Assembly (NCBI RefSeq): GCF_004519515.1
Contig: NZ_CP038145.1
Span: 883,501-947,500 of the forward strand
Length of the DNA stretch: 64,000 nucleotides
Source of the DNA: Actinobacillus indolicus
Lineage (GTDB): Bacteria; Pseudomonadota; Gammaproteobacteria; Enterobacterales; Pasteurellaceae
Reading direction: 5' to 3'
Position numbers and translations under genes: made by a program. How positions within the stretch are numbered: the stretch's first letter is position 1; each line of letters starts with the position of its first letter. Below, one piece after another: positions 8,748-17,405 of the stretch. A model generated the notes under the pieces. The model ran no database searches, was not told the DNA's origin, and worked only from the letters and a program-made list of their open reading frames with translations.

Positions 8748-10610
8748 ATGCAATTCTTACATACTCTTCTTCCTGACTTTCTCTTTCATCCTCTATTTTG
8801 GGTTTTAGCCTTACTTATTTTTTCTATTTGGCAATTTATTCAAAATAAATTACGGATGGATATTGTCGCACTGCTTGTGATCGCTTTTTTTAGTTTAACG
8901 GGCATTTTGACAGTTAATGAAGTATTCGCTGGGCTCAGTGATCCCAATGTGGTGTTAATTGCCCTGCTCTTTATTGTTGGTGAAGGGCTTGTCAGAACTG
9001 GTATTGCTTATCAAGTCAGTGAATGGTTAATGCGAGTAGCTGGAGCAAGTGAAGTTCGCGTTTTAGTCTTGTTAATGCTTTCAATTGCAGGATTAGGATC
9101 TTTTATGAGTTCAACGGGTATTGTGGCCATTTTTATTCCGGTTGTACTCGCCATTTGTTCGGGCATGGGTATCTCCCCTAAACGCTTAATGATGCCATTA
9201 AGTGTCGCAGGACTCATTAGTGGCATGATGACCTTAATTGCAACCCCCCCTAATCTAGTCGCACATTCCGAATTAGTTAAAGCGGGACACCAAGGCTTTG
9301 GCTTTTTTAGTTTTACCCCCGTTGGATTATCTGTGCTTGCATTAGGTATTATCTATATGCTCTTTGCAAGAAATTGGCTAGATAATGGTGAGAAAGTGGA
9401 TACAGAACATAAAAAAAGCTCATCAATGTATCAATTTATTGAAGAGTATCATCTCTCTGGACGCGCTAAAATGGCCATTATTACCGCAGAATCTTCTTTC
9501 ATTGGAAAAACAATCAATGAATTGAATTTACGGAGTGAATATGGCTTAAATGTTGTTGCGATACAGCGCGTTAAACGCTTAAGAACAATTTCAATTGCAG
9601 CTTATGGTTCAGAAACATTGCAAGAAAAAGATATCTTATTGATGGATATTAATATTGACTCAGATACCTTTGCTCAACGATGTGAAGAATTTAACCTAAG
9701 AGCAGTGGAATTAAAAGGCGACTACTTTTCAGAACATGCTAAATCTGTGGGTATGGCAGAATTCTCTATCATGCCAGAAACAGGCAGTATTGGAAAAAGC
9801 ATCAGTGAACTCAAATTTCGCTCAAACTACGGGCTAAGTATTGTAGGGCTAAAACGCGATGGTGAAATTATTGAAGGGGATATTATTCATACGCCATTAC
9901 GTTTTGGTGATACCTTATTGGTGATGGGAGTTTGGAATAATTTATTAAAAATGGATAGTGCTAACCGAGATTTCTTCTTATTAAAGGCGCCCGAAGAAAG
10001 TAAACAAGCAGCCCCAGCCATTAGCCAAGCCCCACATGCTATTTTTTCTGTTGTAACGATGGTTTTTTTAATGATTACAGGATTAGTACCCAATGTGATT
10101 GCAGCGCTGATTGCCTGCTTGATGTTAGGTAAATTCCGTTGTGTCGATATGAAAAGCGCTTATGAATCTATCCACTGGCCAAGTATCGTATTGATTGTTG
10201 GTATGATGCCATTTTCGATTGCATTACAAAAAACAGGAGGGATTGATATTATCGTAAGTATGCTCACTGAGATTATGCAAGGTTTAGGGGTACACTTTGT
10301 CTTGATTGTTTTATTTATCTTTACCGCGATTATCAGTGCCTTTATCTCAAATACTGCAACCGCTATTCTCGTGATGCCTATTGCGATTGCGATTGCGCAT
10401 CAACTAAATTATTCACCCGCCCCCTTTGCTATGATTGTGGCGATTTCAGCCTCAGCTGCTTTCATTACCCCAGTGTCATCTCCAGTAAATACAATGGTAC
10501 TTGCACCTGGCGGGTATAGCTTTATGGACTTTGTGAAAGTAGGACTTCCATTCACGATTTTAGTGATGTTACTTTCTGTATTCTTGGTACCTATGTTATT
10601 TCCACTATAA
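8748..10610 (+). CDS. SLC13/DASS-type ion transporter with two RCK_C (TrkA-C) domains
   Basis: A large inner-membrane carrier of about 620 residues. Hydrophobic helices fill roughly residues 1-215 and 430-620. They are separated by a soluble region with two related RCK_C-type domains: SFIGKTINELNLRSEYGLNVVAIQR and, further on, GSIGKSISELKFRSNYGLSIVGLKR share the same plan. The membrane parts carry the SLC13 signatures SSTGIVAIFIPV, IATPPNLVAHS and the C-terminal SNTATAILVMPIAIAIA and ITPVSSPVNTMV. The family moves dicarboxylates, sulfate or similar anions, usually with Na+. The substrate here cannot be told from sequence. An upstream in-frame TTG at 8742 would add two residues; the ATG at 8748 is preferred. 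No strong ribosome site is visible. Confidence 0.85.
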   Translation: MQFLHTLLPDFLFHPLFWVLALLIFSIWQFIQNKLRMDIVALLVIAFFSLTGILTVNEVFAGLSDPNVVLIALLFIVGEGLVRTGIAYQVSEWLMRVAGASEVRVLVLLMLSIAGLGSFMSSTGIVAIFIPVVLAICSGMGISPKRLMMPLSVAGLISGMMTLIATPPNLVAHSELVKAGHQGFGFFSFTPVGLSVLALGIIYMLFARNWLDNGEKVDTEHKKSSSMYQFIEEYHLSGRAKMAIITAESSFIGKTINELNLRSEYGLNVVAIQRVKRLRTISIAAYGSETLQEKDILLMDINIDSDTFAQRCEEFNLRAVELKGDYFSEHAKSVGMAEFSIMPETGSIGKSISELKFRSNYGLSIVGLKRDGEIIEGDIIHTPLRFGDTLLVMGVWNNLLKMDSANRDFFLLKAPEESKQAAPAISQAPHAIFSVVTMVFLMITGLVPNVIAALIACLMLGKFRCVDMKSAYESIHWPSIVLIVGMMPFSIALQKTGGIDIIVSMLTEIMQGLGVHFVLIVLFIFTAIISAFISNTATAILVMPIAIAIAHQLNYSPAPFAMIVAISASAAFITPVSSPVNTMVLAPGGYSFMDFVKVGLPFTILVMLLSVFLVPMLFPL

Positions 10611-10621
10611 CTCCATCAATA

Positions 10622-10658
10622 AAAAAGAGTTGCTAACCATTTGCTAGCAACTCTTTTT
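10622..10658. terminator. Bidirectional terminator between transporter gene and cpxA
   Basis: AAAAAGAGTTGCTA pairs with TAGCAACTCTTTTT around a ten-base loop. The A and T flanks suit both the forward transporter gene and the reverse capsule-export operon. Confidence 0.85.
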
Positions 10659-10691
10659 CTTTTTATATGCTGAAACGTTATTTCAAGAGAA

Positions 10692-11342
10692 CTATATATT
10701 CTCATTATAAAATTTATAAGCATCATCAATAGATGGAAATTGATGCATATGCCCTTTATTTAACACCATCGCATTATCACAATATTCTTTAATCGCTGCA
10801 GGACTATGGGAAACTAAAATAATGGCTCTATCCTTACGTTTCTCAAATAACTCATATTTACATTTTGCAGCAAAACGAGAGTCCCCAACAGCGATAACCT
10901 CATCAATTAAGTAGCAATCAAATTCAACAGAAAGTGAGATCGCAAATGCTAGACGGGCTTTCATACCAGAAGAATATTTTTTTACTGGCTCATAGAGGTA
11001 ATCCCCTAATTCTGAAAATTCCTCGGTAAAGGATTTCATGTAATCTAAGTCAGTACCATAAATACGGCTAATAAAACGGAGATTATCCATTCCAGTTAAG
11101 CTACCTTGGAAAGCACCACTAAATGCTAAGGGCCAAGAGATACTCATTTGACGATCAATTGTACCTGTTGTTGGTGGTTCGACACCACTCATAAGACGAA
11201 TTAACGTAGATTTTCCCGCCCCATTTCTGCCAAGAATACCAATTTTTTCACCTCTTTTCAGTTCAAAATTAATATCATGCAACACCGTTTTCCAGCCACT
11301 TCTAGTATGGTAGCGTTTACTCACATTTTTTACACTGATCAT
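10692..11342 (-). CDS. cpxA: Capsule polysaccharide ABC exporter, ATP-binding protein (CpxA/BexA/KpsT)
   Basis: The 216-residue ATPase powers export of capsule polymer across the inner membrane. Walker A GRNGAGKST is at residues 38-46, the signature YSSGMKARLAFA near 125-136, and Walker B CYLIDEV with the switch His in LVSHSP follow. Length and motifs match the short KpsT/BexA/CtrD group of group-2-type capsule exporters, as opposed to the longer Wzt type used for O-antigens. It is the last gene of the four-gene reverse operon cpxDCBA and overlaps cpxB by four bases (ATGA), so translation is coupled. The naming follows the Actinobacillus convention. Confidence 0.93.
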   Translation of the reverse strand: MISVKNVSKRYHTRSGWKTVLHDINFELKRGEKIGILGRNGAGKSTLIRLMSGVEPPTTGTIDRQMSISWPLAFSGAFQGSLTGMDNLRFISRIYGTDLDYMKSFTEEFSELGDYLYEPVKKYSSGMKARLAFAISLSVEFDCYLIDEVIAVGDSRFAAKCKYELFEKRKDRAIILVSHSPAAIKEYCDNAMVLNKGHMHQFPSIDDAYKFYNENI

Positions 11343-12136
11343 TGTGGCTCCACTCCTTTACTGAAGTTTCTGACCATGATTAACCCAATAAATAGCATCG
11401 CCAAATCACAAACTAAGAGGAATCCGACATGTTCGTAGGTTGGAATTGCATCACCGAAATAACCATGTCGGAACATTTCTGTCCCATTAACCATCGGTAC
11501 CCATTGAAAAATTTCTCTGGCTTGTTGTGGTAAGGTATGAAGAAAGAAAAAAGCACCAGAAAGAGGCATGAAGACGAAACTTAATGTACTCCAGATTTTC
11601 CCAAATGCTTCAAATTTTTGAGCAATAGAACAAATGATTAACCCTAACCCGATAGCGAATAATGCCATAATTAACCACGCAATCACCATATAAAGTGGAT
11701 CTTGGGGAAGATCAATCCAACCAATAGCAACAAAAGCAGACATAATTAATATCTGAGCAATGGTCGCACCGGCGATTTCGAGTAACATTCTCGCAAAAAT
11801 GGTATCTAAGACCCTGACATTACGGTGGTAAAGTAAACTTAGGTTTGAAGATATCGCTCCAATAGCTCTATTTGATGCATTACGCCACATCATCATGAGT
11901 GGGTAGCCAGTAATTGCGAAAGCGACAATATTCAGCGTGGACATTTGATCTGCACGAACAAATTTCCATAATAATGCAATGAATAGCGTCATGATTAAAG
12001 GCTCAACAAAAAGCCATAAAAAACCAATGTTCTTACGTCCATATCTTGTGATGATTTCACGCATAAGTAGGGCGTTAATAACACGCCCTTGAATCACCAA
12101 AGAACGTTTAAATGTTGTTTGGTCACCGTATCGCAT
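11339..12136 (-). CDS. cpxB: Capsule polysaccharide ABC exporter, inner-membrane permease (CpxB/BexB/KpsM)
   Basis: This 265-residue permease has about six transmembrane helices and the ABC-2 transporter family layout, with IITRYGRKNIGFLWLFVEP near the N-terminus and GLIICSIAQKFEAFGKIW later. Together with CpxA it forms the transporter that pushes the finished lipid-linked capsule polymer through the inner membrane. The gene starts at the last base of the cpxC stop region and ends overlapping cpxA, so the three are tightly packed. Length matches BexB, CtrC and KpsM. No irregularity is seen. Confidence 0.93.
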   Translation of the reverse strand: MRYGDQTTFKRSLVIQGRVINALLMREIITRYGRKNIGFLWLFVEPLIMTLFIALLWKFVRADQMSTLNIVAFAITGYPLMMMWRNASNRAIGAISSNLSLLYHRNVRVLDTIFARMLLEIAGATIAQILIMSAFVAIGWIDLPQDPLYMVIAWLIMALFAIGLGLIICSIAQKFEAFGKIWSTLSFVFMPLSGAFFFLHTLPQQAREIFQWVPMVNGTEMFRHGYFGDAIPTYEHVGFLLVCDLAMLFIGLIMVRNFSKGVEPQ

Positions 12137-13263
12137 TAGTTTTTATGCTCTCTAATACTTGCAACTAATAATCCTAAAACACCATATAACATTAAGCCGA
12201 TGATAAAGGTCGCTAAAATATTATATAAACGGTAAGGTTCTAAAGCCCAGTCTGGTTTACTTGGTTTATCAATCACTTCCAAATAAAGTTGCTGGCGATC
12301 AGCTTCTCCTCTTGTATTTTGTAAAGAGGTCATTGCCGCAGTCAGCTGTTGCTGAGCTAACTCATTTGCTAACACAAGACGTTGATATTCAGCTGTTTGT
12401 GTTGCAATGGAGTTATTACTTCCTGAAAGAGATTTTGATTGTTGCTCAATTTCTTTACGTAAACTTTTTTGACGCATTTCTAATGCTTCAACCTGTGGGT
12501 TTTCAGGCGTAATTGAAAGCAATTGTGCCAATTGTGTTTCTACACGAATCAGCTCGCTCTTTAATGAAGAAATTAAAGAAAGCTGAACACCCGATTGTGC
12601 AGGTAAATCAAAAATTTTATTTTTGATACGATATTTTGTTAAGGCATCCGCAGTATCACTCACATTTTTTTCTGCTTCTTGCACTGCTTGTGTTGCATAT
12701 TCTAGTGTATCTTTGCGTGCACGTTCATTGAGTCTATTGATTAACTCTTCCCCCATATCAAGTAACTTTTGGTTTACAAGTTGTCCCTCGGCCGCATCAA
12801 AAGCACGTACTTTTAAGGTTGAAATACCTGATACTGCGTCTAAATCAATACTCAAATGATTCTTGAAGTAACGGAAAAAGGCTTCTTGTGAATCATTTAA
12901 ACCGAATCCATTGAAACGGCTCAAAATATCTCCTTTTGAGTCATAAAAACTTTTTACAGGTATCGTTTGTTGCAACTGCTCTAACGCAGTTAATGAACGC
13001 ATATACTCTTGAACCGTATAAGCATCATCTTGAGAACGAGAGAACCCCGTACTTTGTAATAAAGCACCAAACCCAGTTAAGGAAGATTGATTTTTAGGAG
13101 ATCGCACAACAAAGCTTGATTCAGAGATATAAACATCTGATGCAATGCTACCAAAATATACCGTTGAAGCTACCGTAGGAATAATCACGGTTAGCCATAG
13201 TAATGGTTTAGTAAACCAACGTTGCTTTTTTTTCTGTTTTGGAGTTTGTACAGCGTCTGTCAT
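12136..13263 (-). CDS. cpxC: Capsule export inner-membrane/periplasmic adaptor (CpxC/BexC/KpsE)
   Basis: This 375-residue member of the polysaccharide co-polymerase/export group has one transmembrane helix near residues 18-40 and a second near the C-terminus (about 345-368). A long periplasmic region between them has predicted coiled-coil stretches (for example around VQEAEKNVSDTADALTKYR and QLAQLLSITPENPQVEALEMRQKSLRKEIEQQ, in part). It links the CpxAB transporter with the outer-membrane channel CpxD. It follows cpxD by nine bases and abuts cpxB. Topology, length and order all agree with BexC and CtrB. Confidence 0.92.
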   Translation of the reverse strand: MTDAVQTPKQKKKQRWFTKPLLWLTVIIPTVASTVYFGSIASDVYISESSFVVRSPKNQSSLTGFGALLQSTGFSRSQDDAYTVQEYMRSLTALEQLQQTIPVKSFYDSKGDILSRFNGFGLNDSQEAFFRYFKNHLSIDLDAVSGISTLKVRAFDAAEGQLVNQKLLDMGEELINRLNERARKDTLEYATQAVQEAEKNVSDTADALTKYRIKNKIFDLPAQSGVQLSLISSLKSELIRVETQLAQLLSITPENPQVEALEMRQKSLRKEIEQQSKSLSGSNNSIATQTAEYQRLVLANELAQQQLTAAMTSLQNTRGEADRQQLYLEVIDKPSKPDWALEPYRLYNILATFIIGLMLYGVLGLLVASIREHKN

Positions 13264-13272
13264 GATTTATTC

Positions 13273-14454
13273 CTATAGTGCTTTAACATTACTAATTGTA
13301 CTGGTGACTGGTGAAGTTAAAGAGAAGATCATTCTCAAGAATTTCTGGAATTCAGCCAGTGGTGCATTTGAGACATAGACAATATCTTTGTCTTGCATAG
13401 GGAAACGCTGTAGTAAAAACATTGATTTTGGATCAAGTAAATCAACTTGATAAACAGTAGGTACATCAATACCTACTCCATAACCTTTCGCTTCCCAAAT
13501 TTGTTGTTGTTCTAAATCAAGTTGACCAAAAGGAATATGGCGGAAGACAAATACACCTCTAGGATCAGAGCGATCATCAATCAAACCTCCCATTTTACCA
13601 ATAGCTTCAGCTAAAGTAATACCACGAGTTGAGAACTTGACTTGTTGATTTGTCCCCACTGCCCCTAAACCTGTAAAACTATATGGCGTAGTTAACAATG
13701 AAACAACATCGCCAGAACGGAGGGTAATATTTTGCGTTGGATCGGCAATTAATGTTTCAAAAGCAAGCGTTTTAACTTGATGCCCACGTGTTAATTGAAT
13801 GGTGACATCCTGGATATCTGCTTGTGCCCCCCCTACCGCAGAAACCGCATCTAATACACGCTCACCACCAGAAGTCAGAGGCATTCGAATAGTATTGCCT
13901 TGACGAATAACGGTAACATCTGAAGAGTTATTATTTACAATACGAACTAACGCCTGAGGTTGATTTGCTTTACGGGCTAAGCTTGACACAATTTGAGCTT
14001 GAATACTTTCGGGCGTTTTACCTGCAACAGAAATATTCCCGACAAAAGGTACTGAAATCGTTCCATTCTTACTGACCATTTGAGGTGGGAGCTGAGTTAA
14101 ATGACTACTACCTTGTCCTTCTATTGAAAGTGTACCACCGAACAAAACAGCTGGAGGGGCTTCCCAAATAGAAATTTCAAGCATATCACCTACATTTGCT
14201 GTTCCAGCATATCCGCCACGCCCTTGCAAACCATCAAAGCCAGAAAATAGCTGGCTTTCTTGCGCTCTATATAGGGTTTGAACAATTTGGTTATTGAGTT
14301 CCACAAGATTCACATCTGGAAGTTGCTGGTTCCCATTCACTTCAGTGACTTTGCTGTAACTAGGGCCTGAGGTTGGGAGAGAAGAGCAGGCTGAAAGCAT
14401 TATTACTGCCACCAAAGGTAATAATTTTTTGTATTTTGGCATATTCATGAACAT
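13273..14454 (-). CDS. cpxD: Capsule export outer-membrane lipoprotein channel (CpxD/BexD, Wza-like)
   Basis: The protein forms the outer-membrane pore for capsule export. A lipoprotein signal is clear: KYKK, a hydrophobic run, and the lipobox LSAC about 20 residues from the start. SLBB/polysaccharide-export motifs follow (GDMLEISIWEAPPA, GTISVPFVGNISVAGKTPESIQAQI, RSGDVVSLLTTPYSFTGLGAVG). An open frame extends further upstream to 14547, but the residues there are not signal-like. I placed the start at 14454, which has GAG six bases upstream; ATG codons at 14448 and 14442 are alternatives. It is the first gene of the reverse cpxDCBA operon and is divergent from the capsule synthesis operon. 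Confidence 0.9.
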   Translation of the reverse strand: MFMNMPKYKKLLPLVAVIMLSACSSLPTSGPSYSKVTEVNGNQQLPDVNLVELNNQIVQTLYRAQESQLFSGFDGLQGRGGYAGTANVGDMLEISIWEAPPAVLFGGTLSIEGQGSSHLTQLPPQMVSKNGTISVPFVGNISVAGKTPESIQAQIVSSLARKANQPQALVRIVNNNSSDVTVIRQGNTIRMPLTSGGERVLDAVSAVGGAQADIQDVTIQLTRGHQVKTLAFETLIADPTQNITLRSGDVVSLLTTPYSFTGLGAVGTNQQVKFSTRGITLAEAIGKMGGLIDDRSDPRGVFVFRHIPFGQLDLEQQQIWEAKGYGVGIDVPTVYQVDLLDPKSMFLLQRFPMQDKDIVYVSNAPLAEFQKFLRMIFSLTSPVTSTISNVKAL

Positions 14455-14513
14455 TTTAATCTCATTAGAGGTACATAGAAATATACTGTGTATTGTACTA
14501 TATAAAGCTAATA

Positions 14514-14542
14514 AATATAAACTTGCAGAAATATTTTTACAA
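14514..14542 (-). promoter_or_regulatory. Candidate sigma-70 promoter for cpxDCBA
   Basis: On the minus strand, TTGTAA (14542-14537) and TATATT (14519-14514) are separated by exactly 17 bases. It is placed 60-90 bases upstream of the chosen cpxD start. The surrounding DNA is very AT-rich, so chance matches are possible. Confidence 0.5.
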
Positions 14543-14600
14543 AGCACTCATATAATAAATTTTTATGATTATAGCTCTTACTAAACGTAAATATAGTCAG

Positions 14601-14606
14601 TATAAT
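14601..14606 (+). promoter_or_regulatory. Candidate -10 box for the capsule synthesis operon
   Basis: A perfect TATAAT lies 39 bases before the first gene's ATG and 17 bases before an AAGGAG sequence. No convincing -35 box is visible 17 bases upstream (TTACTA at best), which may point to an activator or simply weak promotion. Confidence 0.45.
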
Positions 14607-14644
14607 AGTTAATAGCCCCACAAAGGAGTAAGAGAGATTATAGA

Positions 14645-15793
14645 ATGAAAGGCAAAGTTGCATTTATAGTTTGGAATACATTCCAACTTTTACAATTTAA
14701 GCCATTACTACAAGCTTTACCAACAGCCTTACTCGTGATTGAAAAACGTCCAAAAAGCCAAGAGTTCGATAGAACATTATTAGAAGCAATTCCGAATAAT
14801 GTAGCATATATCAATAGTAAAAATGTATTCAATAAGTTAGATGGAAAATTTGACATACTAATAACTCAAACAGTATTTGAACAACTCTATTTATTTAAAG
14901 CGACAAAAATTGTCATGCTACAGTATGGATATGCAAAAGAGCCCCATAATTATGGAGCATGGCGAGCATTAGCAGATCTCAATTTAGTCTATGGCCAATA
15001 TGCTTATGAGCGAATATCTTATTTCTCGCCAACCGAAATCGTTGGCTGTCCACGCTATCAACATCTAAAAGAGAACTCTTTTTATCAAAAATCATACGAT
15101 AAATACAAAAACCTCCTAGATCCAAATAAGCAAACAATCTTATATGCTCCAAGCTGGGGAGAACTGTCTAGTTTTTCTACATACATCAATACGCTTTATG
15201 AACAAACTAAGAATTATAATGTCCTAGTTAAGTTACACCATAACACTATTCTGTTAAACAAAACACATGATACGAAATCGTATCAAACTCTATTTTTTGG
15301 GGTTCATTTCTTTTATGAAAATGAAGATATTTTAGAGTTAATATCTATATCCGATATAGTTATTTCCGATTATAGTGGAGCTATTTTTGATGCTATTTTC
15401 TGTGAGAAACAACTTATTCTAGTTTCAATTCCAGAGTTAAAAGCAGAAAAAATTGACCAATTTAGTTTAGAGGTGTCTCGTAGACATCTACTTGGTATAG
15501 AAGTATTAACACCTGATGAATTAGAGCAAATTTTATCTAATCCAAACCACACATTAGTTAAGAAACCTATAAATAATGAGCTGTTTTCATTATTATTTCA
15601 TACAGCTACTAATCCTGTAGACAATATCATTAAATGTTTACAGAATTTATTACAAGGAAAATATCAGCTTAATCAACAACAACTTTATGTTAGACAAGTC
15701 GTGCAACAGTTATATCTTGAAAAGCATAAAAAAGAGAAAAACAAAGGTTTTGGTAAAATAGGCAAAATATCCAACCGGATATTACGAAGATAA
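14645..15793 (+). CDS. TagF-like CDP-glycerol glycerophosphotransferase family protein (CpsA-like)
   Basis: This 382-residue protein is the first gene of the capsule synthesis operon. It has the C-terminal half of the CDP-glycerol:poly(glycerophosphate) glycerophosphotransferase fold: ILYAPSWGE near residue 165, a K-x-H motif in VLVKLHH, and SDIVISDYSGAIFDAIF near 238. It lacks the long N-terminal membrane-associating region of Bacillus TagF. In A. pleuropneumoniae loci with phosphate-linked capsules, a short enzyme of this kind is the first gene, and it is thought to act early, joining the first glycerol-phosphate-type unit to the lipid-linked primer. That role is inferred here from position and size. 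The ribosome site is AGAGAG about eight bases before the ATG, with AAGGAG further upstream. Confidence 0.82.
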   Translation: MKGKVAFIVWNTFQLLQFKPLLQALPTALLVIEKRPKSQEFDRTLLEAIPNNVAYINSKNVFNKLDGKFDILITQTVFEQLYLFKATKIVMLQYGYAKEPHNYGAWRALADLNLVYGQYAYERISYFSPTEIVGCPRYQHLKENSFYQKSYDKYKNLLDPNKQTILYAPSWGELSSFSTYINTLYEQTKNYNVLVKLHHNTILLNKTHDTKSYQTLFFGVHFFYENEDILELISISDIVISDYSGAIFDAIFCEKQLILVSIPELKAEKIDQFSLEVSRRHLLGIEVLTPDELEQILSNPNHTLVKKPINNELFSLLFHTATNPVDNIIKCLQNLLQGKYQLNQQQLYVRQVVQQLYLEKHKKEKNKGFGKIGKISNRILRR

Positions 15794-15811
15794 TATTTAA
15801 AGGGAATCATT

Positions 15812-16243
15812 ATGAAAAAAGTATTAACTTACGGTACATTTGATTTATTACATCATGGACATATTCGATTATTAGAACGAGCAAGATCGTTAGGTGATCA
15901 TTTAACTGTTGCTATTTCAACTGACAAATTTAATTTAGAATGTAAAAATAAAATTTGTGCCTATAGTTATGAAGAACGTAAGCACATATTAGAAGCTATC
16001 CGCTACGTTGACCAAGTAATTCCTGAAACGCACTGGGAACAAAAAATCGAAGATGTTAAAAACCATGAAATAGATATTTTTGTCATGGGAGATGATTGGG
16101 AAGGTCATTTTGATTTTCTACAAGAATATTGTGAAGTTGTTTATTTACCTCGTACACCAGATATATCAACGACAAAAGTAAAAAAAATGTTGGCAGAAAA
16201 AAATCTAGCTAAAGATCAAAAACAAATTCATGAAAAAGAGTAA
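15812..16243 (+). CDS. tagD: Glycerol-3-phosphate cytidylyltransferase (TagD-like)
   Basis: A 143-residue nucleotidyltransferase that makes CDP-glycerol from CTP and sn-glycerol-3-phosphate. The catalytic HxGH is in YGTFDLLHHGHIRLLERA (residues about 7-24), and the second signature is RTPDISTTKVKK near 120. The EERKHILEAIRYVDQVIPE segment is typical. Its presence in the operon shows that the capsule building block is CDP-glycerol, so the polymer contains glycerol-phosphate. It sits 18 bases after the TagF-like gene with an AAAGGGAA ribosome site and is followed five bases later by the LicD-like gene. It corresponds in order to cpsB of Actinobacillus teichoic-acid-type capsule loci. Confidence 0.93.
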   Translation: MKKVLTYGTFDLLHHGHIRLLERARSLGDHLTVAISTDKFNLECKNKICAYSYEERKHILEAIRYVDQVIPETHWEQKIEDVKNHEIDIFVMGDDWEGHFDFLQEYCEVVYLPRTPDISTTKVKKMLAEKNLAKDQKQIHEKE

Positions 16244-16248
16244 GCTTT

Positions 16249-17391
16249 ATGGTGACTTTCTATTCGATACAAACTCAATCCTTAAAGAGAGTATTAAGAG
16301 AGGCTAACTACAAATATTCACTATTAGCTTATTGGTATGGTTATCGGATTCTAAAAGCCCTAACAGAGGCACAGCATAAAAAAGTTAGAAATTTGGCTGA
16401 AAAAATGACACAAAAAGGCATTAGTGTTGGTTATTATTATCTAGCACAAAGCTATTTTCTATGTGGAGAATATCAGCTTGCTGAACAAGCGGTCAGAAAA
16501 GTCTCAAATTTTACCAAAATGCCAGAAGCTATCTTTTTGTATTCAGATATTTTAGTGAGACAACACCGAAAGAAAGAGGCTTGGGATGTACTTGTACAAT
16601 GTACTTTAGAAAATTCTCGCAAGAAAGTTTGGGTTTACCTCTCTAATTTGGTAGAGAAAGCTCAAGATTTTGCAAATTTAGAAGAGCATATTCAATATGT
16701 AAGAAATGCGACAGATTTCTTAAAAAATGATCCTCTTTTTCACCCTAGAATAAATGCGGCATTACGTGCAGGCTTAAATGATGAGGCTCTAGTGTTGGCA
16801 AAACAGCAATCTCAAATATCGAAAGTGGGAAAAAAAGCATCATCAAATTTTTCTGATACATTAGCAGCAAAAGCATTAGCAGATTTAAAGAAAGCATTAG
16901 ATTTACATCGCATTTCTTTTTTCTTAATTAGTGGCACGCTTCTAGGCTGTATCCGAGAGGGAAAATTATTGGGACATGATAAAGATATTGATGTAGGAGT
17001 CTGGGACGAGTATAGCTATGATGAATTAGTACATTATTTATCAACATCAGGATATTTTTATATTGTACCAACAAGAACAAAACATCTTATCACCTTAAGA
17101 CATGTGAATGGTATTGTGATCGATGTATTTATTCACTATCGTGAACCTAATGATTATTGGCATGCTGGGGTAAAAATTAAATGGCATAATTCGCCATTTA
17201 ATTTAATAAAAACAGAATTTCTAGGAGAAAGTTATCTTATCCCAGAGAATTATGATTTGTATCTAACAGAAAATTATGGTGATTGGCGTACACCAAAAAC
17301 AAAATTTGATAGTGCAGTAGATACGCCTAATATGGAAATAATTAATCAAGTTGAAATGAAAATCTATCAACTTAAACATTTACTTTCTTAG
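16249..17391 (+). CDS. LicD-family phosphotransferase-like protein with N-terminal helical repeats
   Basis: This 380-residue protein has two parts. Residues 1 to about 195 are all-helical with TPR-like periodicity (AEKMTQKGISVGYYYLAQSY, LAEQAVRKVSNF, PEAIFLYSDILVRQHRKKEAW). From about 205 onward it resembles the LicD/fukutin nucleotidyltransferase-like group: FFLISGTLLGCIREGKLLGHDKDIDVGVW, with the acidic metal-binding motif DKDIDV near residue 244, then GIVIDVFIHY. LicD proteins transfer phosphocholine or similar phospho-alcohols. In this operon a transfer of phosphoglycerol, or modification of the capsule, is plausible but unproven. In gene order it corresponds to cpsC of related loci. An Apl-type uptake signal lies inside the gene at 16485. 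Confidence 0.72.
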   Translation: MVTFYSIQTQSLKRVLREANYKYSLLAYWYGYRILKALTEAQHKKVRNLAEKMTQKGISVGYYYLAQSYFLCGEYQLAEQAVRKVSNFTKMPEAIFLYSDILVRQHRKKEAWDVLVQCTLENSRKKVWVYLSNLVEKAQDFANLEEHIQYVRNATDFLKNDPLFHPRINAALRAGLNDEALVLAKQQSQISKVGKKASSNFSDTLAAKALADLKKALDLHRISFFLISGTLLGCIREGKLLGHDKDIDVGVWDEYSYDELVHYLSTSGYFYIVPTRTKHLITLRHVNGIVIDVFIHYREPNDYWHAGVKIKWHNSPFNLIKTEFLGESYLIPENYDLYLTENYGDWRTPKTKFDSAVDTPNMEIINQVEMKIYQLKHLLS

Positions 17392-17405
17392 TATAAGTAG
17401 AATTT

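Noticed and set aside
14455..14644. JUMPstart/ops element (RfaH control) before the capsule operon
   Set aside because: The characteristic GGCGGTAGC motif is absent from the divergent region and the operon leader.
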